Shown here: one piece after another, positions 16,030-16,143 of the stretch
Layout of the letters: each line of letters begins with the position of its first letter
How positions within the stretch are numbered: the stretch's first letter is position 1
Assembly (NCBI GenBank): GCA_946543025.1
Contig: CAMNLN010000043.1
Location: 1-16,143 of the forward strand
Source of the DNA: an uncultured Verrucomicrobiota bacterium
GTDB lineage: Bacteria; Verrucomicrobiota; Kiritimatiellia; RFP12; UBA1067
Length of the DNA: 16,143 nt
Direction of reading: 5' to 3'
Program-made: the position numbers and the translations under genes
The notes under the pieces: generated by a model
Database searches by the model: none
What the model saw: only the letters and a program-made list of their open reading frames with translations
Told to the model about the DNA's origin: nothing

Positions 16030-16063
16030 GCGGCGGCGGGAAAATGATCCTGCTGCCGCTTTT
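16030..16063 (+). terminator. Rho-independent terminator of the glycosidase/phosphoesterase operon
   Basis: The arms GCGGCGGCGGG (16030-16040) and CCTGCTGCCGC (16049-16059) form an 11-pair stem with two G-U pairs around the loop AAAATGAT, followed directly by TTTTCATTT. The U tract is on the plus strand only, so it terminates transcription from the operon and not from the convergent gene. Confidence 0.75.
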
Positions 16064-16084
16064 CATTTGCTAAGGCGCAATTCG

Positions 16085-16143
16085 TCAGAACGCGAAGGTG
16101 AACTCCCAACGGAGGAAGTAGGAGGGACGGGACGTGTCGTAGT
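16085..16143 (-). CDS. 3' end of a convergent gene, probable outer-membrane beta-barrel protein (partial)
   Basis: Reading the minus strand from the right edge gives YDTSRPSYFLRWEFTFAF and then TGA (complement of 16085-16087). Only 18 codons are visible. The final residues are Phe at -1, Phe at -3, Phe at -5, Trp at -7 and Leu at -9, with polar or small residues between. This is the textbook C-terminal beta-signal of outer-membrane barrels recognised by the Bam machinery. The product could be a porin or another barrel protein; nothing finer can be said. The gene converges on the operon, with the terminator between them. Confidence 0.55.
   Translation of the reverse strand, partial: YDTSRPSYFLRWEFTFAF

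Overview
The window is GC-rich (roughly 60-65% by eye) and densely coded. It looks like a glycan-degrading bacterium of the Verrucomicrobiota/Kiritimatiellota/Lentisphaerota type. That assignment is an inference from giant secreted proteins with autotransporter-associated beta-strand repeats, multi-domain exported glycosidases, a Tat-exported phosphoesterase, and a GGAACGCC-type palindrome of a kind I associate with this group. No rRNA, tRNA, CRISPR array, transposase or phage gene is visible.

Four plus-strand genes follow each other almost without gaps and end at a good intrinsic terminator. (1) Positions 1-5787 hold the 3' part of a huge beta-helix-like surface or secreted protein, built of three diverged tandem modules and open at the left edge. 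(2) Positions 5792-11050 encode a 1752-aa exported enzyme that fuses a GH92 alpha-mannosidase to a clan GH-A (GH5-like) glycosidase. A nested palindromic repeat is built in frame into its first codons. (3) Positions 11057-14665 encode a 1202-aa exported fusion of a GH29 alpha-L-fucosidase and a second GH92 domain. (4) Positions 14692-15828 encode a Tat-exported, possibly lipid-anchored, calcineurin-like metallophosphoesterase. The gaps between the genes are 4, 6 and 26 bases, so one operon is the simplest reading. Its promoter must lie outside the window.

After a roughly 200-base stretch containing a possible degraded SUI1/YciH-like fragment and the terminator (16030-16063), the last 59 bases hold the 3' end of a convergent minus-strand gene. 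Its C-terminus has the alternating aromatic pattern of an outer-membrane beta-barrel.

The most interesting point is the pair of related GH92 domains, each welded to a different partner and in opposite order (GH92 then GH-A; GH29 then GH92). Together with the phosphoesterase they suggest a cassette for a fucose- and mannose-containing, possibly phosphorylated, glycan. The substrate is inference and cannot be read from the sequence.
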